Positions 27,192 through 37,200 of a DNA stretch of 64,000 nt are shown piece by piece (position 1 is the first letter of the stretch; each line of letters opens with the position of its first letter). Where the stretch lies: contig JADJOM010000003.1 in assembly GCA_016713785.1 (NCBI GenBank), forward strand, positions 1,197,501 through 1,261,500, read 5' to 3'. The stretch is from Gemmatimonadota bacterium (GTDB taxonomy: Bacteria; Gemmatimonadota; Gemmatimonadetes; Gemmatimonadales; GWC2-71-9). The position numbers and the translations under genes were made by a program. The notes beneath the pieces are model-generated. The model worked only from the letters and a program-made list of their open reading frames with translations. It had not been told where the DNA came from and did not search any database.

Positions 27192-27835
27192 CGGGTCTCC
27201 TTGGGGTACAGCGCCACGCCCGTGGGGCGGATGCGCAGGCGGGCCACCCCGGCGGGCAGGTCGAACGGGATCGCCCCGTCGGGCGCCCCGGGCAGCGCCC
27301 GGCCGACGAGGTCGCGGCTGGCCTGCTCCGGCAAGGTGAAGCCCCGCAGGGTGAGGCCATCGACCCGCCAGCGGGCCTGGCCGGGCCGGGTCACCTCGAC
27401 CACGCCGGTGGCGGAGACCGGCTCCCATGGTTCCAGCGCGCCGGCCAGCGGGCCCAGGGCGTCGGCAGGAATGCGCGAGGTCTCGAGCCGCGCGGACACG
27501 GTCAGGCGGCCCTCCCCCAGGTCCAGCCGCAGGGAGTCCATGCGGTCGCGCACCTCCGGCGGGAGACCCTCCCGGACCAGTGAGGCCATCTCCGAGGCGG
27601 AGAGGAGCACCGAGTCGGCGTGCCAGCCGTGCAGGCTGTCGACCTTGTCGCGGGCCCGTGTCAGCCCCGCGGCATCGGGAACCCCCGCGTCCGCGCCGGT
27701 GAGGACGCCAGTCACCCGGGACACCTGCGGCCGCAGCCGGCGCAGGATCTGGTCACGGAACAGCCAGCCCCCGCTCAGGAGCGCGGCCAGCAGCAGCAGG
27801 CCCAGCAGCTTCAACGGCAGCAGCAACCAGCGCAT
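27188..27835 (-). CDS. Hypothetical membrane-anchored protein
   Basis: 215 residues, not recognised. A strongly hydrophobic N-terminal segment (about 3-25) acts as signal anchor; the remainder is probably outside the cytoplasm and rich in beta-type alternating residues ('RLTVSARLETSRIP', 'SATGVVEVTRPGQARWRVDGLTLRGFTLP'). It resembles in shape the lipid-binding DUF2993/LmeA-like proteins, but the match is not firm. It lies between thpR (TGATG overlap) and the NtrC-type gene (ATGA overlap). Confidence 0.65.
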
Positions 27836-28389
27836 CAGCCTTCCAGGTCAAGGGTCCGGAGCGGCGTGTAGACTGCGCCGCCCGGCGCGGCATCGCTTCT
27901 GAAGAGCACCAATCGGCGTGCCACGAAACTCTCGCGGAGCTGGTGCGCCGTGAGCCGGTCCACCGCGGCGTCGGGGAGCCGTGCCCCCTCCCGGAGCCTG
28001 CCCAGCGTCACGTGCGGCCGGAAGGGCCGCCCCTCGACGGCATACCCCAGCCGCTCGGCCCCCTGCTCCACCCGGTGCATCAGCAGCTCAAGCGCCGGCG
28101 CACCCTCGTAGCCAGCCCACAGCACCTTGGCCCGGGTCCAGCCGGGGAATGCCCCGAGGTCCCGCGCCCCGCACGGCAGCGCCCCGGTCCCGCGCGCGGC
28201 CGTCACGAGCATCTCTCCGACGGCCTCGACCCGGCTGGCGTCCGTCTCGCCGAAGAACTTGAGGGTGATGTGCAGCCCCTCCGCGCGGGCCCAGCGCACC
28301 GGCCACCCCGCGGCACCCAGCGCCACGAGCAACTCGGCGAGTTCCCCATCCGCCGGCGGCTCCACCGGCAGCGCAGCGAAGAGCCGCAT
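27835..28389 (-). CDS. thpR: RNA 2',3'-cyclic phosphodiesterase (2H family)
   Basis: 184 residues with the two HxTx motifs of the 2H phosphoesterases: HITL (His40, Thr42) and HVTL (His126, Thr128). The family (ThpR/LigT) opens 2',3'-cyclic phosphate RNA ends to 2'-phosphates or joins tRNA halves in vitro. ATG at 28389 starts the family-typical 'RLFAALPV'; the upstream open frame is a shadow of larE. It overlaps larE by one base (TGATG). Confidence 0.9.
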   Translation of the reverse strand: MRLFAALPVEPPADGELAELLVALGAAGWPVRWARAEGLHITLKFFGETDASRVEAVGEMLVTAARGTGALPCGARDLGAFPGWTRAKVLWAGYEGAPALELLMHRVEQGAERLGYAVEGRPFRPHVTLGRLREGARLPDAAVDRLTAHQLRESFVARRLVLFRSDAAPGGAVYTPLRTLDLEG

Positions 28390-29207
28390 CAGCCGCCGAG
28401 GACCGGCAGCGCGGCCAGCAAGGCACCCCGACGATAGCCGCGGCGATCCAGTTCCACCCGGCCGAACCCCAGCGCCGCGAGTTCCACGGAGAGCCCAGGC
28501 CAACGCGCGGCGAGCATCTCCACCTGCTCCAGCGCCACCTCCACGGAGGCGTGATCACCGCGGTGCCGCACCCGGAGATCGCCGGTGACGCCGGCGCGGC
28601 GCAGGAGCTCCTCGGCGGCCTCGACCTGGCGCAGGCGCTCCGGGGTGACCGCCAGCCCGTACTGGATCCGGCTCGACAGGCATGGCGCCGCTGGCGCATC
28701 CCACGTGGGGAGGCCGAGCGCCTGGGCGGCGGCACGGATCATCGGCTTGGTCCAGCCCAGGTCGGCGAGCGGGGACTGGACCCGGAACTCGGCGGCCGCG
28801 CGTATCCCCGGGCGGTGTTCCCCGAGGTCATCGGCGTTGGTCCCGTCGATGATGGTGGTGAAGCCGCGCGCGCGCGCGAGCGCGCCCAGCCGGGTCCACA
28901 GCTCCTGTTTGCAGAAGTAGCAGCGATCCGGGGCATTGGCGCGGTAGCGAGGATCCTCGAGTTCGAGGGTGTCCACCTCGACCAGGGGTACCTCGAACTG
29001 GCGGGCGATGGCGGTGGCGGCGCGGTACTGCACCTCGGGATAGGCCTCGCTCCGCCCGATCACCGCGAGAAACCGGTCCGGCCCGAGCGCCCGGGCGCCC
29101 ACCACGGCCAGCAGCGCGGAGTCGACCCCGCCGGAGTAGCCGAGCAGCACCCGACCGAGCCCCTCGAGGTGGGCCGCGAGCACGCGGGGATCGGCAGCAG
29201 CAGGCAT
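28389..29207 (-). CDS. larE: LarE-type ATP-dependent sacrificial sulfur transferase
   Basis: 272 residues. PP-loop SGGVDS at 25-30; 'GRSEAYPEVQYRAA'; 'RCYFCKQELW'; and 'APCLSSRIQYG', where the Cys is residue 176, the position of the sacrificial cysteine in the Lactobacillus enzyme. LarE moves sulfur onto the pyridinium dithioacid precursor of the nickel-pincer cofactor of lactate racemase. No larA, larB or larC is in the window, so it may work elsewhere in sulfur insertion. ATG at 29207; a TACGTT box lies six bases before it (29219-29214), suggesting a leaderless transcript. Confidence 0.88.
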   Translation of the reverse strand: MPAAADPRVLAAHLEGLGRVLLGYSGGVDSALLAVVGARALGPDRFLAVIGRSEAYPEVQYRAATAIARQFEVPLVEVDTLELEDPRYRANAPDRCYFCKQELWTRLGALARARGFTTIIDGTNADDLGEHRPGIRAAAEFRVQSPLADLGWTKPMIRAAAQALGLPTWDAPAAPCLSSRIQYGLAVTPERLRQVEAAEELLRRAGVTGDLRVRHRGDHASVEVALEQVEMLAARWPGLSVELAALGFGRVELDRRGYRRGALLAALPVLGG

Positions 29208-29213
29208 GCGGGA

Positions 29214-29219
29214 AACGTA
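29214..29219 (-). promoter_or_regulatory. TANNNT -10 box close to the larE start
   Basis: TACGTT on the minus strand ends six bases before the ATG of larE. No ribosome-binding site is visible between them. This is the spacing of a leaderless promoter. Confidence 0.45.
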
Positions 29220-29285
29220 AAGGCCCGGTGCCCCGTGGCACAGGCGCACCTTCCACCCCGGCCCGTCCCGCACCACTTTTCCGCG

Positions 29286-29723
29286 ATGCAGGACGACGCC
29301 ACCCTCCGGGTCAGCCCCACCGTGCGGATTCCCCTCGCCGAGCTCTCCTTCCGCGCCACCCGGAGCGGTGGGCCCGGGGGGCAGCATGTGAACACTTCAT
29401 CCACCCGGGTGGAGCTCTGGTGGCACCTCGACGGAAGTCCGAGCCTCACCGCCGCGGAGCGCGCCCGGGTGCATGCCCGCCTCCGGACCAGGATCACCGA
29501 GGACGGCTGGCTGCGCGTGGTGTCGGCGGAGACCCGAAGCCAGGCCCAGAACCGGCAGGCGGCGGTGGAGCGCTTCCGGGAGACCCTCGAGGCCGCGCTC
29601 CACGTGCCCAAGACGCGCAAGGCCACCCGGCCATCCAAGGCCTCCAAGGAGCGCCGGCTGGTGGCCAAGCGCCGGCAGAGCGCGCGGAAGCGGGACCGAC
29701 GCCTCACAGACCGGGATGACTGA
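29286..29723 (+). CDS. arfB: Peptidyl-tRNA hydrolase ArfB (YaeJ-like)
   Basis: 145 residues. It has an RF-1-type catalytic domain with GGQ at 31-33 ('RATRSGGPGGQHVNTSSTRVELWW') but no codon-recognition domain, and a basic C-terminal tail ('KERRLVAKRRQSARKRDRR') that would enter the empty mRNA channel. It rescues stalled ribosomes without a stop codon. ATG at 29286, divergent from larE with 78 bases between the starts and no clear ribosome-binding site. It overlaps tsaC by eight bases. Confidence 0.92.
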   Translation: MQDDATLRVSPTVRIPLAELSFRATRSGGPGGQHVNTSSTRVELWWHLDGSPSLTAAERARVHARLRTRITEDGWLRVVSAETRSQAQNRQAAVERFRETLEAALHVPKTRKATRPSKASKERRLVAKRRQSARKRDRRLTDRDD

Positions 29724-30705
29724 GCACCGCCCCGTGCCGCGGGTGCTCCCCGCGGACGCCGATGGGATCGCCGAGGCGGTGGCGCTGCTGCGCGCCGGCG
29801 AGGTCGTGGCCTTCCCGACCGAGACCGTCTATGGCCTCGGCGCCAACGCCCTCGACCCGGCGGCGGTGGCCAGGATCTACACGGCCAAGGGCCGGCCGGC
29901 GTACAACCCCATGATCGTCCACGTGGCAGATGCCGCCGCCGCACGGGTGCTGGCGCGGGAGTGGCCCGCGATCGCCGACCGGCTGGCCGCGAGGTGGTGG
30001 CCCGGACCGCTGACGCTGGTCCTGCCCCGGGCCGCGCAGGTGCCGGACATCGTCACCGCGGGTCTGCCCACGGTGGCGCTGCGGGTGCCGGCCCACCCCG
30101 CGGCGCGTGCGCTGCTGGCCGCCGCCGGCATGCCCCTCGCCGCACCCAGTGCCAATCGCTCGGGTGAGGTCTCCCCGACGCAGGCACGGCACGTGGCGCG
30201 GAGCCTGGATGGCCGCATCCCCCTGGTGCTCGACGGTGGCGCGACCAGCGTCGGGATTGAATCCTCCGTGCTCGACTTGTCGGGGCCGCGGCCGGTCCTG
30301 CTGCGGCCCGGCAGCATCGCCCGGGCGGAGCTGGAGGCCGTGATCGGCCCGATTGCTGACCCGAACCATGCCGGCGGCGCGGAAGCGGCGCGCCCCTCGC
30401 CCGGGATGCTCGACCGCCACTATGCGCCCCGCGCGGCGCTGCGCTTGCTGGCGCCGGGCGAGGCGCCCGCGCGGGCGCCCGCGGGCGGGCGCCTCGGCGC
30501 GTTGTTGCTCGGCGACGCGCCCGCCGGCGCGGCCGACGTGGCCCTCCGCCTGCCCGCGGACCCGGCCGGCTACGCCCGGGAGCTGTACCAGGCGCTGCAC
30601 CAGCTGGATGACCTCGGCGCCACCACGATCGTCGTGACGGCCCTGCCGGACACGCCCGCCTGGGCCGCGATCCGCGACCGGCTGGGACGTGCGGCCCACT
30701 CCTGA
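29716..30705 (+). CDS. Threonylcarbamoyl-AMP synthase (Sua5 type)
   Basis: 329 residues. The YrdC domain contains 'GEVVAFPTETVYGLGANALDPAAVARIYTAKGRPAYNPMIVHV', 'WPGPLTLVL' and 'PSANRSGEVSPTQARHV'; a C-terminal extension of about 120 residues after 'RPSPGMLDRHYAPRAAL' makes it the Sua5 two-domain form rather than short TsaC. It makes L-threonylcarbamoyladenylate for the t6A37 base of ANN-decoding tRNAs. ATG at 29716 lies inside the end of arfB. Confidence 0.93.
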   Translation: MTEHRPVPRVLPADADGIAEAVALLRAGEVVAFPTETVYGLGANALDPAAVARIYTAKGRPAYNPMIVHVADAAAARVLAREWPAIADRLAARWWPGPLTLVLPRAAQVPDIVTAGLPTVALRVPAHPAARALLAAAGMPLAAPSANRSGEVSPTQARHVARSLDGRIPLVLDGGATSVGIESSVLDLSGPRPVLLRPGSIARAELEAVIGPIADPNHAGGAEAARPSPGMLDRHYAPRAALRLLAPGEAPARAPAGGRLGALLLGDAPAGAADVALRLPADPAGYARELYQALHQLDDLGATTIVVTALPDTPAWAAIRDRLGRAAHS

Positions 30706-30727
30706 CCCCAACCCCGATTCCCGACGC

Positions 30728-31246
30728 ATGAGCACTTCGCCTCCGGACCACCCGTCGCCGCGCCTGCTCCGCGCCCTTTCCGGCAGCCGCTACCTCATCA
30801 TCATCGCGGTCCTCTCCACGCTGGTGGCGGCCACCGCGCTTCTGGCCTACGGCGCGTACGAGACCTTCGCGGTGCTGCGCGGCGTGTGGCTCGCCGATGG
30901 CTCCGGCCCGAAGGGGGCCAAGGGGCTGATCCTCGCGTTCATCGAACTCACCGACCTCTTCCTGCTGGCGACGGTGCTGTACGTCATCGCGATCGGCCTG
31001 TTCGAGCTGTTCGTCGATGACCGGCTGGACCTGCCGAACTGGCTCGAGATCCACGACCTCAATGACCTCAAGGACAAGCTGATCGGCGTGGTGGTGGTGG
31101 TGATGGGCGTGCTCTTCCTGGGCCAGGTGGTGACCTGGGACGGACAGCGCGACCTGCTGGGCTATGGGGTGGGGATCGCCGCGGTGATCGCGGCGCTGAC
31201 GTGGTTCTCGAGCCAGAAGCCCAAGAAGTCGGGAACCTCGACCTAG
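30728..31246 (+). CDS. YqhA family membrane protein
   Basis: 172 residues with four membrane segments (about 20-45, 70-95, 115-135 and 143-158), 'GLFELFVDDRLDLPNWLEIHDLNDLKDKLIGVVVVVMGVLFL' being the family core (UPF0114). Function is unknown in the family. ATG at 30728 is preferred; a GTG at 30689 would add 13 Pro-rich residues and overlap the Sua5 gene. It ends facing the next gene with one base between them. Confidence 0.8.
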   Translation: MSTSPPDHPSPRLLRALSGSRYLIIIAVLSTLVAATALLAYGAYETFAVLRGVWLADGSGPKGAKGLILAFIELTDLFLLATVLYVIAIGLFELFVDDRLDLPNWLEIHDLNDLKDKLIGVVVVVMGVLFLGQVVTWDGQRDLLGYGVGIAAVIAALTWFSSQKPKKSGTST

Positions 31247-31247
31247 G

Positions 31248-31916
31248 CTAGGGTCGGCCGCCCTCGCCCGGCTGCTGGCCGGGACCCGGCACCACGGGGC
31301 CGTTGGGATCGTTGGGATAGAGGGGCCGGCGCGGCGGCGAGGTGCTGTCCTCGCCGGCGGCGGGCACGCGGCGGTCGAAGATCCCGGGCAGCGCGGACAG
31401 CCCCGGGCGGCAGGGCACGGCGCCCTCGCCCATCCAGCGCATTCCCTCGCCGTGCGAGTCGACCCGGCCCTTGAGCCGGAACTGCACCGGGCGGTTGCCG
31501 ATCGGGGTGTGGACCACGCCGGTCCCGCTCAGTTCGAACGGCAGCACCCGGTCCGGGGTGCCAAGGTCGCTGGGCTGGAGCGGCATCACGATCACGAAAC
31601 TGCTGGTGTCCCGCGTGCCCAGGAAGACCGGCTGGTCCCGCATCCCCTCCGCCACCGTGCGCCCCGAGAGCGCCAGCCGGGCCGTGAACCCGTCGCTCAT
31701 CAGGTCGTAGTCGTTCCGGTTGCACCCCAGGAACATCAGCTCCAGCGAATCCGCCGCCCCCGCACCCATCTCGGCCCCCCGCCGGACGGTGACCGTGCGC
31801 AGGGCAAACGAGGGATCGTCGTATACCCACGCGCCCATGGCCGTGCACCCCGCCGCGGCGGGAAGCAGGACGAGCAGGGCGGACAGGGGCCAGCGGCGAG
31901 GGGAGGCGACGGGCAC
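31248..31916 (-). CDS. LEA14-like (LEA type 2) lipoprotein
   Basis: 222 residues. The lipoprotein signal ends 'LLPAAAGC', with Cys24 as the lipidation site. The body contains 'LELMFLGCNRNDYDLMSDGFTARLALSGRTVAEG', the strand pattern of LEA type 2 domains (usually 'NPNDYDL'), followed by a Pro-rich tail. The function of bacterial members is unclear. The GTG at 31916 has TAACTT six bases upstream and no ribosome-binding site, suggesting a leaderless mRNA. Confidence 0.65.
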   Translation of the reverse strand: MPVASPRRWPLSALLVLLPAAAGCTAMGAWVYDDPSFALRTVTVRRGAEMGAGAADSLELMFLGCNRNDYDLMSDGFTARLALSGRTVAEGMRDQPVFLGTRDTSSFVIVMPLQPSDLGTPDRVLPFELSGTGVVHTPIGNRPVQFRLKGRVDSHGEGMRWMGEGAVPCRPGLSALPGIFDRRVPAAGEDSTSPPRRPLYPNDPNGPVVPGPGQQPGEGGRP

Positions 31917-31922
31917 GCGAGG

Positions 31923-31928
31923 AAGTTA
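31923..31928 (-). promoter_or_regulatory. TANNNT -10 box close to the LEA14-like gene start
   Basis: TAACTT on the minus strand, six bases before the GTG at 31916. It lies in the short gap after comM, implying a separate start for this gene. Confidence 0.45.
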
Positions 31929-31967
31929 CGACGGTGAGCACACCGGCGTAAGCGCGGAGCATTCCCG

Positions 31968-33521
31968 TCAGGTGGCGCCCGCCATCGCGCGCCCCCGCGG
32001 ACGGTCGAGCGTCCGGTACTGGATGGCCTCAGCCAGGTGCGGCGTTTCGATCTGCTCCGTCCCGGCCAGGTCGGCAATGGTGCGGGCCACCTTGAGCAGC
32101 CGATGGTAGGCGCGGGCGGAGAGGCCCAGGCGGATGATCGCGGTGCGCAGCAGCTCGTCGCCCGCCGGCTGGAGGCGGCAGAACCGGCGCAGCTCGCGCG
32201 GCCCGAGGTGGGCGTTGGCGTGCAGCCCGGCCAGCCCCGCCAGTCGGCGTCGCTGCCGTTCCCGGGCCTCGGCGACCCGCCCCCGGATCACCGCGCTCGC
32301 CTCCTCGGCCGACTCGAGCCCCAGTTCCGCCGGCCGCACGGCGGGGACGCGGATCTGGAGGTCGATCCGGTCGAGCAGCGGCCCGGAGAGGCGGCCCAGG
32401 TAGCGCTCCACCACCATCGGGTCGCAGCGGCAGGGCCGCTGGCCATCGCCCTCGTGGCCGCAGGGACAGGGATTCATGGCCGCGGCCAGGGTGAAGCGGC
32501 AGGGGTAGGTGAGGCTGACGGCCGCCCGGCTGAGCGTCACGATCCCGTCCTCGAGTGGCTGGCGGAGCACCTCGAGGACGTTGCGGCGGAACTCTGGCAG
32601 CTCGTCGAGGAAGAGCACCCCGCCATGGGCGAGACTGACCTCGCCGGGCCGGGGCGTGGGGCCCCCGCCGATCAACCCGGCGTCGCTGATGGTGTGATGC
32701 GGGGCGCGAAACGGACGCTGGACCAGGAACGGCTGCCCGGGGGGCAGCAGGCCGGCCACGCTGTGGATCCGGGTGGTTTCCAGGGCCTCCTCGAGGGTCA
32801 GGTCCGGGAGGATGCCGGGGAGCCGGCGGGCCAGCATGGTCTTGCCCGAGCCCGGCGGACCGATGAGCAGGATGTTGTGGCCGCCGGCGGCGGCAACCTC
32901 GAGCGCCCGCTTGGCGGCGGGCTGCCCCCGCACATCGGCGAAGTCCACCGGCTCCGCGGCGACGCGGGTCGCGAACGGCCACGGCGTCTCGGGGACGGGC
33001 GCCAGCGGCGCCTCCCCGGTGAAGTGGGAGGCGACCGCCCGGAGGGTGGCGGGGCCCAGCACCTCGAGGCCGCTCACCACTGCGGCCTCCCGCGCGTTGG
33101 CGCCGGGAAGGATCAACCCGCGGCAGCCGGCGCTGCGGGCGGCGAGCGCCACCGACAGCGCCCCGCGCACCGGCCGGAGGTCGCCCTCGAGCCCCAATTC
33201 CCCCACCAGGAGATAGCCGTCGAGCCGCGCGCCGGGGAGTTGTTCACTCGCGGCCAGCAGCGCGATGGCAATGGGCAGGTCGAAGCCGGTCCCCTCCTTC
33301 CGGATGTCGGCCGGGGCCAGGTTGACGGTGATGCGCTTGAGCGGCGCGTCGAACCCGCTGTTGAGGAGGGCCGCCGTGACCCGCTCGCGCCCCTCCTTCA
33401 CCGCCCCGTGCGGCAGCCCGACCGTGCTGAACGAGGGCAACCCGTTGGCCAGGTCTGCCTCGACGTCCACGACGTAGCCATCGATGCCCAGTACCGCGGC
33501 GGAACGGACCCGTGCCAGCAT
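31968..33521 (-). CDS. comM: ComM/YifB-type Mg-chelatase-like AAA+ ATPase
   Basis: 517 residues. An N-terminal Lon-protease-like domain (1-170, 'DIRKEGTGFDLPIAIALLAA') is followed by an AAA+ domain with GPPGSGKT Walker A, 'GGVLFLDELPEF' Walker B and a C-terminal Mg-chelatase subdomain containing a Cys cluster ('NPCPCGHEGDGQRPCRCDP'). ComM is a branch-migration helicase acting in natural transformation and recombination. ATG at 33521, with GGAG nearby. Upstream open sequence is not conserved. Confidence 0.93.
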   Translation of the reverse strand: MLARVRSAAVLGIDGYVVDVEADLANGLPSFSTVGLPHGAVKEGRERVTAALLNSGFDAPLKRITVNLAPADIRKEGTGFDLPIAIALLAASEQLPGARLDGYLLVGELGLEGDLRPVRGALSVALAARSAGCRGLILPGANAREAAVVSGLEVLGPATLRAVASHFTGEAPLAPVPETPWPFATRVAAEPVDFADVRGQPAAKRALEVAAAGGHNILLIGPPGSGKTMLARRLPGILPDLTLEEALETTRIHSVAGLLPPGQPFLVQRPFRAPHHTISDAGLIGGGPTPRPGEVSLAHGGVLFLDELPEFRRNVLEVLRQPLEDGIVTLSRAAVSLTYPCRFTLAAAMNPCPCGHEGDGQRPCRCDPMVVERYLGRLSGPLLDRIDLQIRVPAVRPAELGLESAEEASAVIRGRVAEARERQRRRLAGLAGLHANAHLGPRELRRFCRLQPAGDELLRTAIIRLGLSARAYHRLLKVARTIADLAGTEQIETPHLAEAIQYRTLDRPRGRAMAGAT

Positions 33522-33614
33522 GCGTGCTCCGGTGGAGTGGCCCCGAGTATGGGGCGCCACCGGCGCGCCGCAGGTATCCCGCCGACGCACCCTGGCTCCA
33601 ACGGACGCAAAGCA

Positions 33615-33643
33615 CGCGCGCCGCCCGGGGGGGGCGGCGCGCG
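33615..33643 (-). terminator. Strong GC hairpin between comM and a hypothetical gene
   Basis: An 11-bp inverted repeat, CGCGCGCCGCC (33615-33625) with GGCGGCGCGCG (33633-33643). It follows the stop of the 33668-34129 gene on the minus strand. There is no real T tract, so termination is only possible, not shown. Confidence 0.4.
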
Positions 33644-33667
33644 GGGCGGGACGGATCAGCAGACCCG

Positions 33668-34129
33668 CTAGTTGGGCCAGCCGTCGGGGCGCACGTCGAG
33701 CAACAGGATGATCGGGGCGGTGAGGTCGCCGGCGAAGACGCTGGTCTCGAGCGGCTGGGTGCGGTCGAGGTCGTCGCGGCTGGCCCCGATGCAGCAGGTG
33801 AATCCCACCCGCAGGACGGGCTGGTCCAGCAGCGCCACCGGGATCACCCGGGGCGGCCCGTACGAGAGCCCCTCACGGATGGTCGCCGGCACCCGACCCG
33901 AGATGTAGACGGGAAGTTCCACCAACGACTGTAGCATCCGGTAGGTCAGGACTGTGGACTCGCCGCCACTGGTGGCGATCCCGAACACCGGGGCGCCGAA
34001 CCGTCCGGTCCGGGGGAAGACGGCCACGCCGTACTGGAACGGGCCCCCGTTATCCCTTGCAGTGGCAAGGGTTTCGCGCAGGAGGTCGTGAACGGCGAGC
34101 AGGTCCTGTGGAATCGGCTCAGGGGTCAT
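33668..34129 (-). CDS. Hypothetical protein
   Basis: 153 residues, not recognised. It starts 'MTPEPIPQDLLAVHDLLRETLATARDNGG' and contains 'FGIATSGGESTVLTYRMLQSLVELPVYISGRVPATIREG', 'CCIGASRDDLDRTQP' and an Asp/Pro-rich end. No signal or membrane segment. The ATG at 34129 follows GAGG; longer frames upstream would enter the kinase gene. The body could be a small sensor or ligand-binding domain, but I cannot name it. Confidence 0.6.
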   Translation of the reverse strand: MTPEPIPQDLLAVHDLLRETLATARDNGGPFQYGVAVFPRTGRFGAPVFGIATSGGESTVLTYRMLQSLVELPVYISGRVPATIREGLSYGPPRVIPVALLDQPVLRVGFTCCIGASRDDLDRTQPLETSVFAGDLTAPIILLLDVRPDGWPN

Positions 34130-34235
34130 GGATGCGGGCCTCGAGGACGACAAGCGCGGGACATCGCCACGGTCCTCCCCGGGAAATGCAGGAGTCGGGC
34201 CGAACGTGCCAGCAACCGTCCATGGTTCCGCTGGG

Positions 34236-37200
34236 CTACCGGACCGTAGAATGCTCCCCGGTGCGCCCCGGCGCAACCACCGCGGGCCACCGGACCTCGA
34301 CGCGGGTGCCCTGCCCCGGCGCGCTCGCCACCCGGACCGTGGCCCCCCAGCCCTCGACCAGACGCCGCACGATGGCGAGGCCCAGGCCGGCACCGCTGGT
34401 GGTCGTGGAGAACCGCGGCTCGAAGATGCGGGGCAGCAGGTCGGCGGGGATCCCGTGCCCGTCGTCGTCCACCGAGAACCCGTCGAGGTCGATCACCAGT
34501 ACGACCCGCCGCGCGCCGGCGCCACGGGCGTTCTCCACCAGGTTGCCGAGGACTTCCTTGACCTCGTCGCGGCGGGCGGGCACCGTGGCGCCGCTGACCC
34601 CCGCGACCTCGACGGTCCCGCCATCGTCGCTGAGGCGATAGAGCGCCGCCACCTCGTGCGCGGTGGCCACCAGCTCCACGGCCTCGAGCGGACCGCTCAG
34701 GCTACCCGGGAGCCCGAACCGGCTGAAGGCGCGCGCGATGGTGTCGAGCCGGTCGATCTCGGCCAGGATGCGGGTGGTGGTCTCCTCGAGGGCCCCGTCG
34801 AACTGCTCCGGACGCTCCCGGCGGACCCGCCGCAGGTGCTGCACGCCGAGGCGGATCGGGGTCAGTGGGTTCTTGATCTCGTGGGCCACCTGGCGCGCCA
34901 TCTCACCCCACGCGAGCACGCGCGCGGCCCGCGTGGGCTCGGTGAGGTCATCGAGCGCCACGACCAGTCCCTCGCCGGCGCTGGCGCCCAGCGCCGCGAG
35001 CTGGACCCGGTAGATCCGGCCCCCGCATTCGACGTCGGCGTCGCCCGGCGCCGTGCCGTGATCGCGCGCCAGCGCCTCGAGCAGCGGGGCCCAGCCGGCG
35101 GCGAGCGCGCCCGCAAGCTCCTCGCCCTCCCGGAGCTCGGCGCCGAGCAGCTGCCGCGCCCGGGCGTTGGCCAGGATGATCCGGCCTGCACCGTCCAGCG
35201 CCACCACCGCCGTCGCCACGTTCGCGAGCACCGCCGCGGTGCGGCGGCGGGCGCCGTCGAGGGCGGCCTGGCTCTCCCGGATGTCCTGCGCCATGCGATC
35301 GAACGAGGCGAAGACGGTCTCGAACTCGGCGGGGGGGGCGGCGATCGCGGGGAGCGGCTCCCCCCGCCCCACTGCGGCGGCGGAGCGGCGCAGGTCGGCC
35401 ACCGGCCGCGAGAGCGCCCGCGCCGCGAGCTGGGCCCCAATGGTCGCGGCGCCCACCCCGGTCAGCATCGCCAGCAGCAGGAAGTACTGCAGGTCGAGCT
35501 GATCGCGCCGCCGGGTCCAGTCGAAGGTGAGCTGCGGGGTCGCGAGGATTCCCACCCCGCCCGGCGGGCCCGCGCTGGCCACGCGGTACCCCACCCGCAC
35601 CGGCGCCACGTAGGTGGTGGCCTGCCGGGTGAGCTCGAGCTCATCGCCCAGCGCCAGGCGCTGGAAGGTCCGCGCCTCCATCACCGGCTCCACCAGGGAG
35701 AGCTCGCGGAGGATCGGGGTGCTCGCCGCCACCAGGCGCCCGCCGCTGTAGAGCACCAGGTCCGCGTCGAGCCGGTTGGAGAGCTCGCCCAGGCCCTCGG
35801 CGAGGTTTTCTTCCGGTTCCTGCAGCAGGCCGCCGGCGGTGAGGACGGCGTCGCGGAGCACCGACGTGATGAGGAGGTCGCGGGTCCGGTTGCTCTCGTC
35901 CGTCAGGCGGCCCAGTCCCCACAGGGTGAACCCGGCGGCCGGCACGATGAAGAACCCGGCGAGCGCCAGCGCCAGCCGGAGCTGGAATGACCGGGCGAGC
36001 CGCCGCGGGGCCAGACGGCGGCGCAGGTCGGGCCACCGCAGCGAGGCGAGCAGCGCCACCACGAGCACCGCCAGGAGGTTGCCCGCGACCAGCAGCGCCG
36101 CCCGCACCAGCAGGTAAGGCATCGGGCGGAAGGCCACCACCGCGTGGACGTGCCGGGACCCGCCAGGCAGGTCGAGCACCCGGTCGGTCCGGACCTCGGG
36201 CCCGTGGCGCACCCACTGTTCGGCGGGCAGCGGGCCGAGCCCGCGGGTGAAGGGGGGCGTCAGGGTGAGCTCGTACAGCGGGGGGCCCTCGCTCGGCGGC
36301 CGGAGCATCCGGGCCAGGCGGGTGGGCACCAGCAGCCGGGTCCGCGGCCCCACCGCGGCCGAGAGCACCCGGCCGCTGGGCAGCCGCGCCAGCAGCACGT
36401 AGTGCCGCCCGGGGACCCGCTTGAGCGAGACCACCTGCGCCGGCGCCGCGGAGTCGAGGCCCTGCACCAGGGCCGACGCCAGCGGCGCGGGGAGGTCGAG
36501 GGAGTCGAGCGCGAGCTCCGTCAGGCGGCTGCCGTCGGGGTTCCACAGGGCCAGCCGCGCGGGGTACTCCTGGCCGGCGAGGTCGGAGCCGCGCCACAGC
36601 AGGAACAGCTCCGCCGCGCTGGCGGGCTCGGGCGACCGGGCCACCTGTTCGCTGAAGCGCTGCAGCAGCGGCGCGGCGAGCGGGTCGTCGGCATCGCCGA
36701 GCCGGGCGAGGTCCCGCTGCGCCGCGGTGACCCGGCCGGTCTGCTCCGCGCCCCAGGTGAGCAGGGTGGCCGCCGTGCCGGCCACCATCGCGGCGCCGAT
36801 GATCGTGGCCCACCGGGCCCGTGGCAGGGCGACCAGCAGCAGCGCCGGCGTCCACAGGAAGGTGTACCACTCGGGCCACCCGCCCCGGGGCTGCCAGACC
36901 AGCAGCCCGATGGTCGCTGCCGCCACGGCGATGCCCATGGCCAGCAGCAGCCCGCCCAGGCGCGGCGCCGGTTCCGCCACGCCCCGGAGCAGCGCCGCCG
37001 CGAGGAGGATCAGGGCCGACGTGGCGATGGTCAGCGTGGCCTGCCAGCTCACCCAGAGTGTGGTGGTCACCCCGCCGATCGGTGGGGTGATGCCGCGGCC
37101 CAGCTCAGCGACGAGGTACGGCGCGCCGAGCAGGAGCAGCAGCGCGAGCCCCACCCCCGCCGGCCGCCGCGGCAGGCGACGGTCCCAGAGCCACAGCGCC

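Noticed and set aside
30465..30500. GC-rich near-repeat (gcgggcgcccgcgggcgggcgcc region) as a hairpin element
   Set aside because: It lies inside the Sua5 coding sequence and is explained by Ala/Pro/Gly/Arg codons.
34128..35990. Long plus-strand frame opposite the giant kinase
   Set aside because: Antisense shadow of the HisKA/HATPase part; composition typical of shadows.
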